Positions 8,579 through 17,597 of a stretch of DNA of 64,000 bases are shown here, piece by piece. The DNA lies in assembly GCF_947258925.1 (NCBI RefSeq), contig NZ_CAMYKG010000003.1:45070-109069 (forward strand). Reading direction: 5' to 3'. Origin of the DNA: an uncultured Eudoraea sp. GTDB lineage: Bacteria; Bacteroidota; Bacteroidia; Flavobacteriales; Flavobacteriaceae. Below the pieces are notes generated by a model. The model ran no database searches and had not been told where the DNA came from. It worked only from the letters and a program-made list of their open reading frames with translations. The position numbers and the translations under genes are program-made. Position 1 is the first letter of the stretch. Each line of letters starts with the position of its first letter.

Positions 8579-9241
8579 ATGAATGTCTCTAAAATCCCTG
8601 TTTATTTTATGCCGGGAATGGCTGCGAGCTCCGAAATATTTAAAAATATTCGACTGCCTGAGGATCGTTTTGAAATGCATTTATTGGAATGGTTTATACC
8701 CGAACGCGGGATTACCTTCGATGCTTATGCAGCAAAGATGTGCAGTTTTATTAAACATAAAAACGCTGTGCTTATAGGCGTTTCTCTTGGAGGTCTTCTT
8801 GTACAGGAAATGGCGAAGCATATGGAGGCAGACAAAGTCATTATTATTTCGAGTATCAAACAAAAGTCTGAACTGCCTAAACGTTTACTCTTTGCCAAAT
8901 ACACAAGCATACATAAATTACTACCCACCGGCTTGGTAAATAATGTAGAATTATTAGCTAAGTATGCTTTTGGGGAAATGATTACCAAACGACTGGAATT
9001 ATATGAAGAATACCTGTCTATCCGCGATAAATACTATCTTGACTGGTGTATTGACAATTTAGTACACTGGAATCAAAGTAGTTATGATTCAAGGATAGTT
9101 CATATCCATGGAGAAAAAGATGCGGTTTTCCCTATCCAATATATTGAAAACTGCCATATAGTCCCTAAGGGAACCCATACCATGATCATTCACAGATTTA
9201 AATGGTTTAATGAACGATTGCCCACAATTATTTTGGAATAA
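8579..9241 (+). CDS. Alpha/beta hydrolase
   Basis: A 220-residue serine hydrolase of the alpha/beta fold with no signal peptide, so likely cytoplasmic. The nucleophile elbow is GVSLGG (Ser69). The acid is probably Asp181 (HGEKDAVFP) and the histidine His200 (GTHTMIIHR). The protein is short for the family and lacks a large cap domain. Substrate cannot be predicted. It is divergent from the GNAT gene and followed by a separate transglycosylase gene that has its own promoter inside the 3' end of this gene. Confidence 0.85.
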   Translation: MNVSKIPVYFMPGMAASSEIFKNIRLPEDRFEMHLLEWFIPERGITFDAYAAKMCSFIKHKNAVLIGVSLGGLLVQEMAKHMEADKVIIISSIKQKSELPKRLLFAKYTSIHKLLPTGLVNNVELLAKYAFGEMITKRLELYEEYLSIRDKYYLDWCIDNLVHWNQSSYDSRIVHIHGEKDAVFPIQYIENCHIVPKGTHTMIIHRFKWFNERLPTIILE

Positions 9242-9264
9242 GGGAGTTCTATTTTATACCTTTG
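9233..9264 (+). promoter_or_regulatory. Promoter of lytic transglycosylase gene
   Basis: TTG at 9233-9235, a 21-base spacer, then TACCTTTG at 9257-9264, in full agreement with the flavobacterial consensus. The -33 element overlaps the end of the hydrolase gene. Confidence 0.65.
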
Positions 9265-9286
9265 ATAGGTCACTAAAAAATATAAT

Positions 9287-10243
9287 ATGAGAATTATTAA
9301 GAATATCCTGATGATTTTAGGTGTCGTTTTTGTTATTAGCACTTTAATATTTGCCATTCAGCAAGATGATTCTTACGGCGATCAATACGAGGGAGAAATC
9401 AAAGAGGTAACGGATAAAAGCGTTTCGGCGGAATACCGGATTTCCGCTATTGATATTCCATCAGATTTAAATTTTGCAAATGAGAAAGTGCCTCAGGAGG
9501 ATCCGGAAATCATGGAGCGTGTAGATCGGGAGTTTTTAGTGAATACGTATTGGCAATCCAATGCACTATTGTTAATGAAACGCGCACACAAATACTTTCC
9601 TGTAATTGAACCCATACTGGCTAAAAATGGTATTCCTGACGACTTCAAATACCTGGCAGTAGCTGAAAGCGGATTACAAAATGTTGTCTCTCATGCCGGT
9701 GCAACAGGATTTTGGCAAATTATGAAGGCTACCGGTCGCGAATACGGTCTTGAAGTGAATGCAAATGTCGATGAACGTTATCACCTGGAAAAATCTACGG
9801 AAGTTGCTTGCAGATATTTGCAGAAATACAAGGATAAATATGGAAGCTGGACCCTTGCAGCGGCAGCTTACAATGCCGGTCCGGGTTCAATCAATAAGTA
9901 CATGGGGATACAAAAGGCAAATGATTATTATGATTTGCTTTTAGGTGAGGAAACCGGGCGCTATGTCTTCCGAATACTGGCCATAAAGGAAATTCTTAGT
10001 AATCCTGATAAATACGGATTTGATATTAATAATGAAGATCTGTACAATGCGGTACCCACTTTTAGAGTAGAGGTTGATGAACCGGTTCAAAATTTTGCAG
10101 ATTTTGCTCAGCAATATGAAATCAATTACAAAATACTGAAACGACACAACCCCTGGTTACGGGAACCCCATCTTAATAATGCATCTGGAAAACTGTACAC
10201 TTTAGACATACCAAATAAAGGGTACTATAAAATGTCCAAGTAA
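9287..10243 (+). CDS. Membrane-anchored lytic transglycosylase (MltD-like SLT domain)
   Basis: A 318-residue peptidoglycan lyase that cleaves the MurNAc-GlcNAc bond with formation of the 1,6-anhydro product. An N-terminal hydrophobic segment (residues about 6-24) anchors or exports it. The SLT domain at about 105-235 has the catalytic Glu127 (AVAESGLQ), the GATGFWQIM stretch and AAAYNAGPGSI. The C-terminal 70 residues (FADFAQQYEINYKILKRHN) look like a degenerate LysM-type cell-wall binding region. It is convergent with the TPR gene, with only 6 bases between stops. Confidence 0.9.
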   Translation: MRIIKNILMILGVVFVISTLIFAIQQDDSYGDQYEGEIKEVTDKSVSAEYRISAIDIPSDLNFANEKVPQEDPEIMERVDREFLVNTYWQSNALLLMKRAHKYFPVIEPILAKNGIPDDFKYLAVAESGLQNVVSHAGATGFWQIMKATGREYGLEVNANVDERYHLEKSTEVACRYLQKYKDKYGSWTLAAAAYNAGPGSINKYMGIQKANDYYDLLLGEETGRYVFRILAIKEILSNPDKYGFDINNEDLYNAVPTFRVEVDEPVQNFADFAQQYEINYKILKRHNPWLREPHLNNASGKLYTLDIPNKGYYKMSK

Positions 10244-10249
10244 AGGGTA

Positions 10250-10765
10250 TTAGATTTTCTTCATCTGCTGCTGCATCATTTTTATCTGATCAGTGAGCAT
10301 ATTATTCTTATCTAATTTTTTGGCTTCCTGCAGGAGTTTTGTAGCTTCCCTTTTACGCCTTTTTTGCATAGCTATTCCCGCCAGACTAAGCTTGGCCATT
10401 GCCACGTCATAGTCCATATTTAAACCCAATTTAAGTGCTTTTCTAAAATACTTTTCAGCCTGAGTAAGATTCTTTTGGGAATATATAATCCCATACAGAT
10501 AATTGTAATACCCCTGTTGTTTTTGGGTTAGGGCGGACTCAGGGTTCTTTATTCTTTTTAACCATTTTTCAGTTCCTTCCATATCCTGTTTGCGCATTCT
10601 AAGGAAGGCAAGTAAAATAAATTCATTCCGGAAATAAAGAAATACAAATATGGATGCCAGTAAAATCAGAAAAATACCGTTTCCAATATTTCCCTCTATG
10701 AACTGGTACACCGCATAAGCGATAATAAGAGCAGCAATTACAAGCTTTATATTCTTGTTAAACAT
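10250..10765 (-). CDS. Membrane protein with tetratricopeptide-like repeats
   Basis: A 171-residue protein with two hydrophobic segments at the N-terminus (about 7-24 and 28-45), followed by a soluble helical part. YYNYLYGIIYSQKNLTQAEKYFRKALKLG matches a TPR unit and AKLSLAGIAMQKRRKREATKLLQEAKKLD a second. TPRs mediate protein contacts; no enzymatic motif is present. It follows the DUF6263 gene by 2 bases on the same strand, so the two are almost certainly co-transcribed and may act together at the envelope. Confidence 0.75.
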   Translation of the reverse strand: MFNKNIKLVIAALIIAYAVYQFIEGNIGNGIFLILLASIFVFLYFRNEFILLAFLRMRKQDMEGTEKWLKRIKNPESALTQKQQGYYNYLYGIIYSQKNLTQAEKYFRKALKLGLNMDYDVAMAKLSLAGIAMQKRRKREATKLLQEAKKLDKNNMLTDQIKMMQQQMKKI

Positions 10766-10767
10766 AA

Positions 10768-11664
10768 TTAGTTTTCTATTAGTTCGTATATAATGGTTGA
10801 TTTAATTTTAGTGGGAATCTCCTGATCCCCCATTTGACTCATGGATGTAAATCCTTCAACTAATCCGGTCACGGTCATTTTTCGGGCAAATCCGGTACTA
10901 ATATCAGTTGCTACTGATGAATCCTGGGTGCCATTAAGTTTCATTGTAGAAGCAGGTTCAACGACTTCCATTACTACTAAGGCATTTCCCTCAATAGCAG
11001 CACTGACCTCAGAAATTTCTTTTAGGGTCCAGGTGTTTTGCGCTTGCATTTTTCCTTTGTATTCGTTGTTCCAGCTGTCTCCTACTTTAACGGAAGAATT
11101 GGGGTACAGGAATGTAAATTGTTCGTAACTATTTGAAAGCGCTTCAGATCCAAATTCTTTCTCCAGAGACTTTTTCATCATGTTTAGTGAATATTCATCT
11201 TTTACCCCAGATGCATTTACCATTTTTGATACCAGACTGTCTCCGCCGTTTACCTCTAAAATATCACCTGTTCTGGCTAAAGTAACTTGCACAGGTACAT
11301 TCAGCAAACTATTGAATATTTTGGACTGGATGTCGTTTTCTTCATAGTCCTTGGCGCTTACATTAAGTAATTCTCCCTGACTACTTGAAATCATTTTTAA
11401 ATTCAGGTCTTTAAATAATACATCTAAGTCATAAGTATCTTCGTTTTCCGCGCGCACCCTAAATTCCATAACTCCACCCAGTGTATTGGTGATTTCATGC
11501 GTAGTTCCTTCTATTTCCTGAGTAATTAGTTGATTCGCATCTTGTTTAATAATAAAAACGTCTCCTACAGACAGGTTGTATTGCAGTGTTGACTGCCCCA
11601 AGACTATCGAATTAAATAATAGGAAAATCACTAAATAAGGTAAGCTTTTCAACTTTTTAGTCAA
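10768..11664 (-). CDS. DUF6263 family secreted protein
   Basis: A 298-residue protein with an N-terminal signal peptide (hydrophobic core LVIFLLFNSIVLG, cleavage near GQS). The rest is predicted beta-rich, beginning with LQYNLSVGDVFIIKQDANQLITQEIEG, which is characteristic of the DUF6263 family of Bacteroidota; function unknown. A minus-strand -7 box TACTTTTG lies 17 bases upstream (11682-11689), back to back with the rpmH promoter. Operon with the downstream TPR gene. Confidence 0.7.
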   Translation of the reverse strand: MTKKLKSLPYLVIFLLFNSIVLGQSTLQYNLSVGDVFIIKQDANQLITQEIEGTTHEITNTLGGVMEFRVRAENEDTYDLDVLFKDLNLKMISSSQGELLNVSAKDYEENDIQSKIFNSLLNVPVQVTLARTGDILEVNGGDSLVSKMVNASGVKDEYSLNMMKKSLEKEFGSEALSNSYEQFTFLYPNSSVKVGDSWNNEYKGKMQAQNTWTLKEISEVSAAIEGNALVVMEVVEPASTMKLNGTQDSSVATDISTGFARKMTVTGLVEGFTSMSQMGDQEIPTKIKSTIIYELIEN

Positions 11665-11681
11665 TAAATTTTTAGTTGCGG

Positions 11682-11689
11682 CAAAAGTA
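11682..11689 (-). promoter_or_regulatory. -7 box of the DUF6263-TPR unit
   Basis: TACTTTTG on the minus strand, close upstream of the start at 11664. Divergent from the rpmH promoter. Confidence 0.45.
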
Positions 11690-11722
11690 CTAAAACTATC
11701 CGAAATATTTTTTTAATTCCAT

Positions 11723-11752
11723 TTGCCAAAGCAAAAACTCTTCGTATATTTG
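11723..11752 (+). promoter_or_regulatory. Promoter of rpmH
   Basis: TTG at 11723-11725, 19-base spacer, TATATTTG at 11745-11752: a near-ideal flavobacterial promoter, as expected for a ribosomal protein gene. Confidence 0.75.
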
Positions 11753-11790
11753 CGCGCAGATTTTGCAAAGCCAAAGTAAATAAATCGGTA

Positions 11791-11949
11791 ATGAAAAGAA
11801 CATATCAGCCATCCAAGCGCAAGAGAAAGAATAAACATGGATTTAGGGAGCGAATGGCTTCTGTAAGTGGACGCAAGGTTCTTGCGAGAAGAAGAGCTAA
11901 AGGCAGAAAAAAACTTAGTGTATCTTCAGAGCCGAGACACAAAAAATAA
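11791..11949 (+). CDS. rpmH: 50S ribosomal protein L34
   Basis: A 52-residue, highly basic protein ([20 protein letters not shown]...) that is plainly L34 of the large ribosomal subunit. The signature GFRERM followed by [16 protein letters not shown] is intact. The C-terminus carries a short extra tail ([10 protein letters not shown]) as is usual in flavobacteria. It is too short for many gene finders. It has a strong promoter and its own terminator at 11974-12010; here it neighbours carB and not dnaA or rnpA. Confidence 0.97.
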   Translation: MKRTYQPSKRKRKNKHGFRERMASVSGRKVLARRRAKGRKKLSVSSEPRHKK

Positions 11950-11973
11950 TGATTGAATTAAAATCAAATAATG

Positions 11974-12010
11974 AGGTGTTACTTTTTAAAAGTAGCACCT
12001 TTTTTTTGTC
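11974..12010 (+). terminator. Intrinsic terminator of rpmH
   Basis: AGGTGTTACTTTT pairs with AAAAGTAGCACCT (one G-T wobble, minimal loop), followed by a run of eight or nine T. Confidence 0.9.
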
Positions 12011-12043
12011 CAATAACAATTACGCAGCTAAAAAAATATAGAG

Positions 12044-14896
12044 ATGCCAAAACGCAAGGATTTAAAATCAATACTAATAATTGGTTCCGGACCAATAATA
12101 ATAGGCCAGGCATGTGAATTCGATTATTCTGGCTCACAGGCTTTACGTTCATTAAGAGAAGACGGTATTGAGACAATATTGATCAATAGTAATCCAGCTA
12201 CTATTATGACCGATCCTAGTATGGCGGATCATATTTATCTTCTACCCCTTACCACCAAATCTATTGTGCAAATATTGAAGAAGCATCCTGAAATCGATGC
12301 AGTTCTTCCAACAATGGGGGGTCAAACAGCGCTAAACCTGTGTATTGAAGCGGGGGACAAGGGTATATGGGCTGACTTCGATATTGAAATCATAGGAGTT
12401 GATATAGATGCGATTAATATCACTGAGGATCGTGAGAAATTCCGAGAGTTAATGTTAAAAATAGGGATTGGCATGGCACCCCAGTCCACCGCGACATCTT
12501 TTCTTGAGGGGAAAGAGATTGCTCAGGAATTTGGTTTTCCACTGGTTATCAGAGCCTCCTATACACTTGGGGGTGCAGGGGCTTCAATCGTGTATAAACC
12601 AGAGGATTTTGATGAACTTTTAAGTAGAGGTCTGGAAATATCACCTATACATGAGGTTATGATAGATAAGGCCCTCATGGGATGGAAGGAGTATGAACTT
12701 GAATTGCTGCGGGATAAAAATGATAATGTAGTAATTATTTGTACCATTGAAAATATGGATCCAATGGGGATCCACACAGGTGACTCTATTACAGTGGCTC
12801 CTGCTATGACTCTGTCTGACAGTACTTTTCAAAGAATGCGGGACATGGCGATTCACATGATGAGAAGCATTGGTGATTTTGCCGGGGGATGTAATGTACA
12901 ATTCGCGGTAAGTCCGGACGAAAAGGAAGATATCATAGCCATTGAGATAAATCCAAGGGTGTCCAGGTCTTCAGCGCTGGCTTCCAAAGCCACCGGTTAT
13001 CCGATTGCCAAAATAGCAGCGAAACTGGCCATTGGATACTCTTTAGATGAGTTAGAAAATCAGATAACCAAATCTACTTCGGCCTTATTTGAACCAACCC
13101 TTGATTATGTAATCGTGAAAATTCCAAGATGGAACTTTGACAAATTTGAAGGATCAGACAGAACCCTTGGACTTCAGATGAAATCGGTGGGGGAAGTTAT
13201 GGGAATTGGTAGGTCTTTTCAGGAAGCATTACATAAAGCTACCCAGTCTCTGGAAATAAAAAGAAATGGCCTTGGAGCTGATGGAAAAGGATATAAGAAT
13301 TATGATCAGATCATTAGTAAACTTACTATCCCAAGCTGGGACAGGGTTTTTGTGATTTATGATGCCATCCAACTTGGGATTCCACTTAGTAGAATACACG
13401 ATATTACCAAAATTGATATGTGGTTCTTAAAGCAATATGAAGAATTGCATTTGTTGGAGAAGGAAATTTCTAAATATACTGTTGAAAGCTTACCCCGTGA
13501 ATTGCTGCTCGAAGGTAAACAAAAAGGTTTTGCAGACAGGCAAATTGCCCATATGCTTGATTGTTATGAAAGTGAAGTTCATAAGAAAAGAATAGCGTTA
13601 AAGATTAATCGGGTTTATAAATTGGTAGATACCTGTGCTGCGGAATTTAAAGCGATGACGCCTTATTACTACTCTACTTTTGAAGAAGAAATTGAAACCC
13701 CGGAGGGTGATCGGTTTGTATCTAATGACAGTATTGTTACAGATCGAAAAAAAATAGTCGTCCTTGGTTCTGGTCCTAACAGAATTGGTCAGGGGATTGA
13801 ATTTGATTACTGCTGCGTACACGGCGTTCTTGCATCGGCGGAATGCGGGTACGAAACCATTATGATTAATTGCAACCCTGAAACGGTATCCACAGATTTT
13901 GATACGGCAGATAAATTATATTTTGAACCTGTGTTTTGGGAACATATATATGATATAATAAGACATGAAGAACCTGAAGGTGTGATTGTTCAATTAGGAG
14001 GACAGACCGCTCTTAAATTAGCAGAAAAGTTAGATAAATATGGGATCAAAATTATTGGTACCAGTTTCGAGTCATTAGATCTTGCCGAGGACAGAGGTAG
14101 TTTTTCTAAATTATTAAAGGCCAACGATATACCTTACCCTGAATTTGGCGTAGCTGAAAGCGCAGAAGAAGCTCTGGAATTAGCGGACAAACTCAATTTC
14201 CCACTCTTGGTCAGACCTTCATACGTTTTAGGTGGGCAGGGCATGAAAATTGTCATAAACAAAGAAGAATTGGAAGAGCACGTCGTAGATCTGCTAAGAA
14301 AAATACCCAATAATAAACTCTTACTGGACCACTATTTAGATGGGGCCATAGAAGCTGAAGCCGATGCTATTTGCGATGGTAAAGAGGTATACATTGTGGG
14401 TATTATGGAACACATAGAACCATGTGGTATTCACTCAGGGGATTCAAATGCTACTCTTCCGCCTTTCAATTTGGGAGAATTTGTTATGCAGCAGATTAAG
14501 GATCATACAAAAAAAATTGCTCTGGCCCTGAATACTGTGGGTTTAATAAATATTCAGTTTGCTATAAAGGACGATATGGTTTACGTAATTGAGGCTAATC
14601 CAAGAGCTTCGCGAACCGTTCCGTTTATCGCCAAAGCTTATGGTGAACCTTACGTTAATTATGCGACCAAGGTAATGCTGGGGGAAAAGAAGATAGGTGA
14701 TTTTAACTTTAATCCTAAGCTGGAAGGATTTGCTATTAAGCAGCCTGTTTTTTCTTTTAATAAATTCCCGAATGTGAACAAAAACCTGGGACCTGAAATG
14801 AAAAGTACAGGAGAGAGCATCTTATTTATAGATAATTTGAAAGATGATGAGTTCTACGAGCTTTATTCTAAACGTAAGATGTATCTCAGTAAATAA
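12044..14896 (+). CDS. carB: Carbamoyl-phosphate synthase large subunit, without the allosteric domain
   Basis: A 950-residue synthetase component that makes carbamoyl phosphate for arginine and pyrimidines from ammonia (supplied by CarA), bicarbonate and two ATP. The two homologous ATP-grasp halves are clear: KDLKSILIIGSGPIIIGQACEFDYSG at the start and KKIVVLGSGPNRIGQGIEFDYC at about 567. Both contain the EINPR/EANPRASR metal-binding motifs. The chain ends at about the position where the E. coli protein (about 1070 residues) enters its C-terminal MGS-like regulatory domain, so that domain is absent. I believe this shorter form is normal for Flavobacteriia. No adjacent carA. Confidence 0.95.
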   Translation: MPKRKDLKSILIIGSGPIIIGQACEFDYSGSQALRSLREDGIETILINSNPATIMTDPSMADHIYLLPLTTKSIVQILKKHPEIDAVLPTMGGQTALNLCIEAGDKGIWADFDIEIIGVDIDAINITEDREKFRELMLKIGIGMAPQSTATSFLEGKEIAQEFGFPLVIRASYTLGGAGASIVYKPEDFDELLSRGLEISPIHEVMIDKALMGWKEYELELLRDKNDNVVIICTIENMDPMGIHTGDSITVAPAMTLSDSTFQRMRDMAIHMMRSIGDFAGGCNVQFAVSPDEKEDIIAIEINPRVSRSSALASKATGYPIAKIAAKLAIGYSLDELENQITKSTSALFEPTLDYVIVKIPRWNFDKFEGSDRTLGLQMKSVGEVMGIGRSFQEALHKATQSLEIKRNGLGADGKGYKNYDQIISKLTIPSWDRVFVIYDAIQLGIPLSRIHDITKIDMWFLKQYEELHLLEKEISKYTVESLPRELLLEGKQKGFADRQIAHMLDCYESEVHKKRIALKINRVYKLVDTCAAEFKAMTPYYYSTFEEEIETPEGDRFVSNDSIVTDRKKIVVLGSGPNRIGQGIEFDYCCVHGVLASAECGYETIMINCNPETVSTDFDTADKLYFEPVFWEHIYDIIRHEEPEGVIVQLGGQTALKLAEKLDKYGIKIIGTSFESLDLAEDRGSFSKLLKANDIPYPEFGVAESAEEALELADKLNFPLLVRPSYVLGGQGMKIVINKEELEEHVVDLLRKIPNNKLLLDHYLDGAIEAEADAICDGKEVYIVGIMEHIEPCGIHSGDSNATLPPFNLGEFVMQQIKDHTKKIALALNTVGLINIQFAIKDDMVYVIEANPRASRTVPFIAKAYGEPYVNYATKVMLGEKKIGDFNFNPKLEGFAIKQPVFSFNKFPNVNKNLGPEMKSTGESILFIDNLKDDEFYELYSKRKMYLSK

Positions 14897-14928
14897 ACCT
14901 TTTTATACCTGTTTATCAATTACCCGGA

Positions 14929-15948
14929 TTAGGGGTTTGTAGTCCTTTTTTGGATGGCATATGCCTTTGAGGGATTGATGGAAATTAGAAGCTTAATGTC
15001 ATCCTCTGTAAATCCTCCGGACCTCAATAAGGGGATTAGTGTTTTAAAGATTGGTGTATATGGTTTGATGTTTTGCTCTTTTTTAGCCGGGTCATACCAA
15101 CCGGCGTCATGTGATATTAGAATTTGGTTTAAAAAACCGTTCTTTTTCGCGTAGATTATTTTTTCAACATGTTTTTCAATCTCCCAGCCAAGTCCGTCAA
15201 GGCTTATCCAACATCCTGTATTGGCTGCTTTTTGATAGTTTGCCAGTTCATCTTCAGCTTGTGCATGCACCCAGATAAAAGCTTTAGGGGATATGCCATA
15301 TTCTGAAAGGATGTCTAATTGCTGCCATAGGGCAAGGGCCTTACCCGTGTGTGAAGCAATTGTTAGTCCGCTCTTTAAATGACATAGTGCTGCAGCCTTT
15401 ACTATTTTCTTGTGCATAGCACTAAGAGAATCTGTATTGTCTACACTTATTTTTATAAAACCCGGTTTAATTGAGGTTTCGTCAATTCCCTCTTTAAATT
15501 CAGTCAACCATTGATTGGCCAATTCTTCAGCGGTATGTTTCCGCAATTTTACCGGGATAAACTTATTGTTCTGAGCCCCATAAAGCCCTGTATTCGTTAT
15601 AATTTTAATGCCGGTACTATCAAAAACCCTTTTTAATAGCTGTATGTCCCGACCCAGGTATTGCGGGGTGGCATCAACAAAATAATTCACATTGAAGCTT
15701 CGTAGTTCGCGGAGAAAAGGGAGTACTTGTTTTAATACATCATCTTTGTTCCAGTTGTGATATTTAATGCTATCTGCTCCAACAAAATCTACAAGGATGT
15801 GTTCGTGTGACAACCAAATTCCTCCCTGAATCACCGGATGCATTCCCGAAACGTCCTGAATAAACAATCGTTTGTCCTGGGCTATAGCAGAATTGACCAT
15901 CGCCAGGAATAGAAACAAGCCAAAGGATTTATGTAGTTTGTATTTCAT
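14929..15948 (-). CDS. Exported phosphotriesterase-family metal-dependent hydrolase
   Basis: A 339-residue TIM-barrel amidohydrolase of the phosphotriesterase family with a signal peptide (residues 1-23, cleavage after AIA). All binuclear metal ligands are visible: His48 and His50 (SHEH), carboxylated Lys166 (FIKISVD), His200 (ASHTG), His228 (VHAQ) and Asp281 (SHDAGW). Members include lactonases and phosphodiesterases; the physiological substrate cannot be read from sequence. It lies 58 bases downstream of gnd on the same strand and may share its transcript, which makes a periplasmic sugar-lactone substrate a reasonable but unproven idea. Confidence 0.85.
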   Translation of the reverse strand: MKYKLHKSFGLFLFLAMVNSAIAQDKRLFIQDVSGMHPVIQGGIWLSHEHILVDFVGADSIKYHNWNKDDVLKQVLPFLRELRSFNVNYFVDATPQYLGRDIQLLKRVFDSTGIKIITNTGLYGAQNNKFIPVKLRKHTAEELANQWLTEFKEGIDETSIKPGFIKISVDNTDSLSAMHKKIVKAAALCHLKSGLTIASHTGKALALWQQLDILSEYGISPKAFIWVHAQAEDELANYQKAANTGCWISLDGLGWEIEKHVEKIIYAKKNGFLNQILISHDAGWYDPAKKEQNIKPYTPIFKTLIPLLRSGGFTEDDIKLLISINPSKAYAIQKRTTNP

Positions 15949-16006
15949 TTCGGAGTCCTATATATATTTACTATTGATGGCTATTAAGCAAACCTCTTAT
16001 TATCTT

Positions 16007-17416
16007 CTAATTCCATTCAGTATGGAAAACACCTTCCCTGTCAGTACGCTCATAAGTGTGAGAACCAAAGTAATCTCGTTGGGCCTGTATTAAATTTAAG
16101 GGTAGTTTCTCAGAGGTAAAGGCATCAAAATAACTAAGGGAATTAAAAAGTCCTGGCATAGGAATTGCATTTTCCGCTGCATAAATAACGATTTCTCTGG
16201 CAGCCCCAACAGATTCTTTTACTTTTGATTCGAAAGCAGGTGACAAAAGGAGATTGTTTAAATCCTTGTCCTTTTCAAATGTCTCGGCAATATCTTCAAG
16301 CAGCGCCGCCCGAATAATACATCCTGCCCTCCAGATTTTGGCAATACTTGCCAGGCTAAGCTCGTAGCCATACTCATCAGATGCTGCCTTTAGCTGATGC
16401 ATTCCTTGCGCATAGGTAATTATGAATGAGAAAAACAAGGCATTTTCGGCTTTTGCTATTAGCTGTTGCTTTGGACTTATATCAATTGAACCATCCTTAT
16501 ATTTCTTTGCTGCCAGGATCCTTTCATTTTTTAGAGCCGAAATCTCCCTCATACTAACCGCAATATCTATGGTAGGTATTGGAATTCCAATATCCATTGC
16601 ATTTTGAGAGGTCCATTTACCTGTACCTTTTTGCTTTGCTTTATCCAAAATTTTGTCAATTAATTCACCTTCACCAAGGGGGTCTTTTTTTTCAAATATC
16701 TTTGCGCTTATTTCCACTAAAAAGGACTGTAAATCCCCTTCGTTCCACGTTTTATATACCTGGTGTAATTCATTATTGGTCAGTCCACCACCTTTTTGCA
16801 GAAGAGAATAAAATTCTGAAGTTAATTGCATTAAACCATACTCTATACCATTATGCACCATTTTTACATAATTTCCTGCAGATTTGGGACCCATATAGGC
16901 CACACAGGGTTCATTTTTAAACTTGGCAGCTACGGCTTCAAAAATGGGCTGTACTTCCTTGTAAGCAGATCTTGACCCCCCGGGCATAATGCTAGGTCCG
17001 TATCTTGCGCCTTTCGCACCACCGGAAACACCTGCACCAAAAAAATAAATTCCTTTTGATTGTAGATAGGCTTCTCTTCTGTCCGTGTCTGTAAAAAATG
17101 AATTTCCTCCGTCAATAATGATATCATTTTTAGATAAATGAGGTAGCAAGTTTTCAATTACGGCATCAACAATTTTACCAGCCGGCACCAACAGCATAAT
17201 TTTACGCGGCAGAGATAGGGCTTCAACAAAGGAACTTATATCAGAAGAAGCATTAACCCTTGACTGATCGCCTCCTTCCTCTATTAACTCACTTACCTTT
17301 TCAGGATCGAGATCATAACCAAAAGCTTTAAAGTTCTGATCTGCAACGTTTAAAATAAAATTGCGACCCATAACACCAAGGCCTACCAGTCCAAAATCAT
17401 ATGTAATATTTTCCAT
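16007..17416 (-). CDS. gnd: 6-phosphogluconate dehydrogenase, decarboxylating
   Basis: A 469-residue enzyme converting 6-phosphogluconate to ribulose 5-phosphate with CO2 and NADPH. The Rossmann motif GLGVMGRNF (residues 11-19), GGNSFF, the active-site GVSGGAKGARYGPSIMPGG and KMVHNGIEYG with the catalytic Lys are all present, as is the C-terminal AQRDYFGSHTYER that reaches into the partner subunit. Length is that of the dimeric long form. It is divergent from zwf-pgl, completing the oxidative pentose phosphate branch. Confidence 0.96.
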   Translation of the reverse strand: MENITYDFGLVGLGVMGRNFILNVADQNFKAFGYDLDPEKVSELIEEGGDQSRVNASSDISSFVEALSLPRKIMLLVPAGKIVDAVIENLLPHLSKNDIIIDGGNSFFTDTDRREAYLQSKGIYFFGAGVSGGAKGARYGPSIMPGGSRSAYKEVQPIFEAVAAKFKNEPCVAYMGPKSAGNYVKMVHNGIEYGLMQLTSEFYSLLQKGGGLTNNELHQVYKTWNEGDLQSFLVEISAKIFEKKDPLGEGELIDKILDKAKQKGTGKWTSQNAMDIGIPIPTIDIAVSMREISALKNERILAAKKYKDGSIDISPKQQLIAKAENALFFSFIITYAQGMHQLKAASDEYGYELSLASIAKIWRAGCIIRAALLEDIAETFEKDKDLNNLLLSPAFESKVKESVGAAREIVIYAAENAIPMPGLFNSLSYFDAFTSEKLPLNLIQAQRDYFGSHTYERTDREGVFHTEWN

Positions 17417-17513
17417 AAGTATGGATTTAAATCTTTATTCTACCCAGGAAGGAGACCCTACATTTCTTCCGTATGAGAAGTAAATAAATTCTATCTTAGC
17501 CAAAGGCGAGATT

Positions 17514-17521
17514 CAAAAATA
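17514..17521 (-). promoter_or_regulatory. -7 box of gnd promoter
   Basis: TATTTTTG on the minus strand fits TAnnTTTG, 98 bases before the gnd ATG, in the 181-base divergent region shared with zwf. No clear box for zwf was found. Confidence 0.4.
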
Positions 17522-17597
17522 AATTAAAATATCGAATATAGGAGCTATCTGTATATTCTCTCCGGGTATAAATTCTAATTGATTAATTCAACCAACT

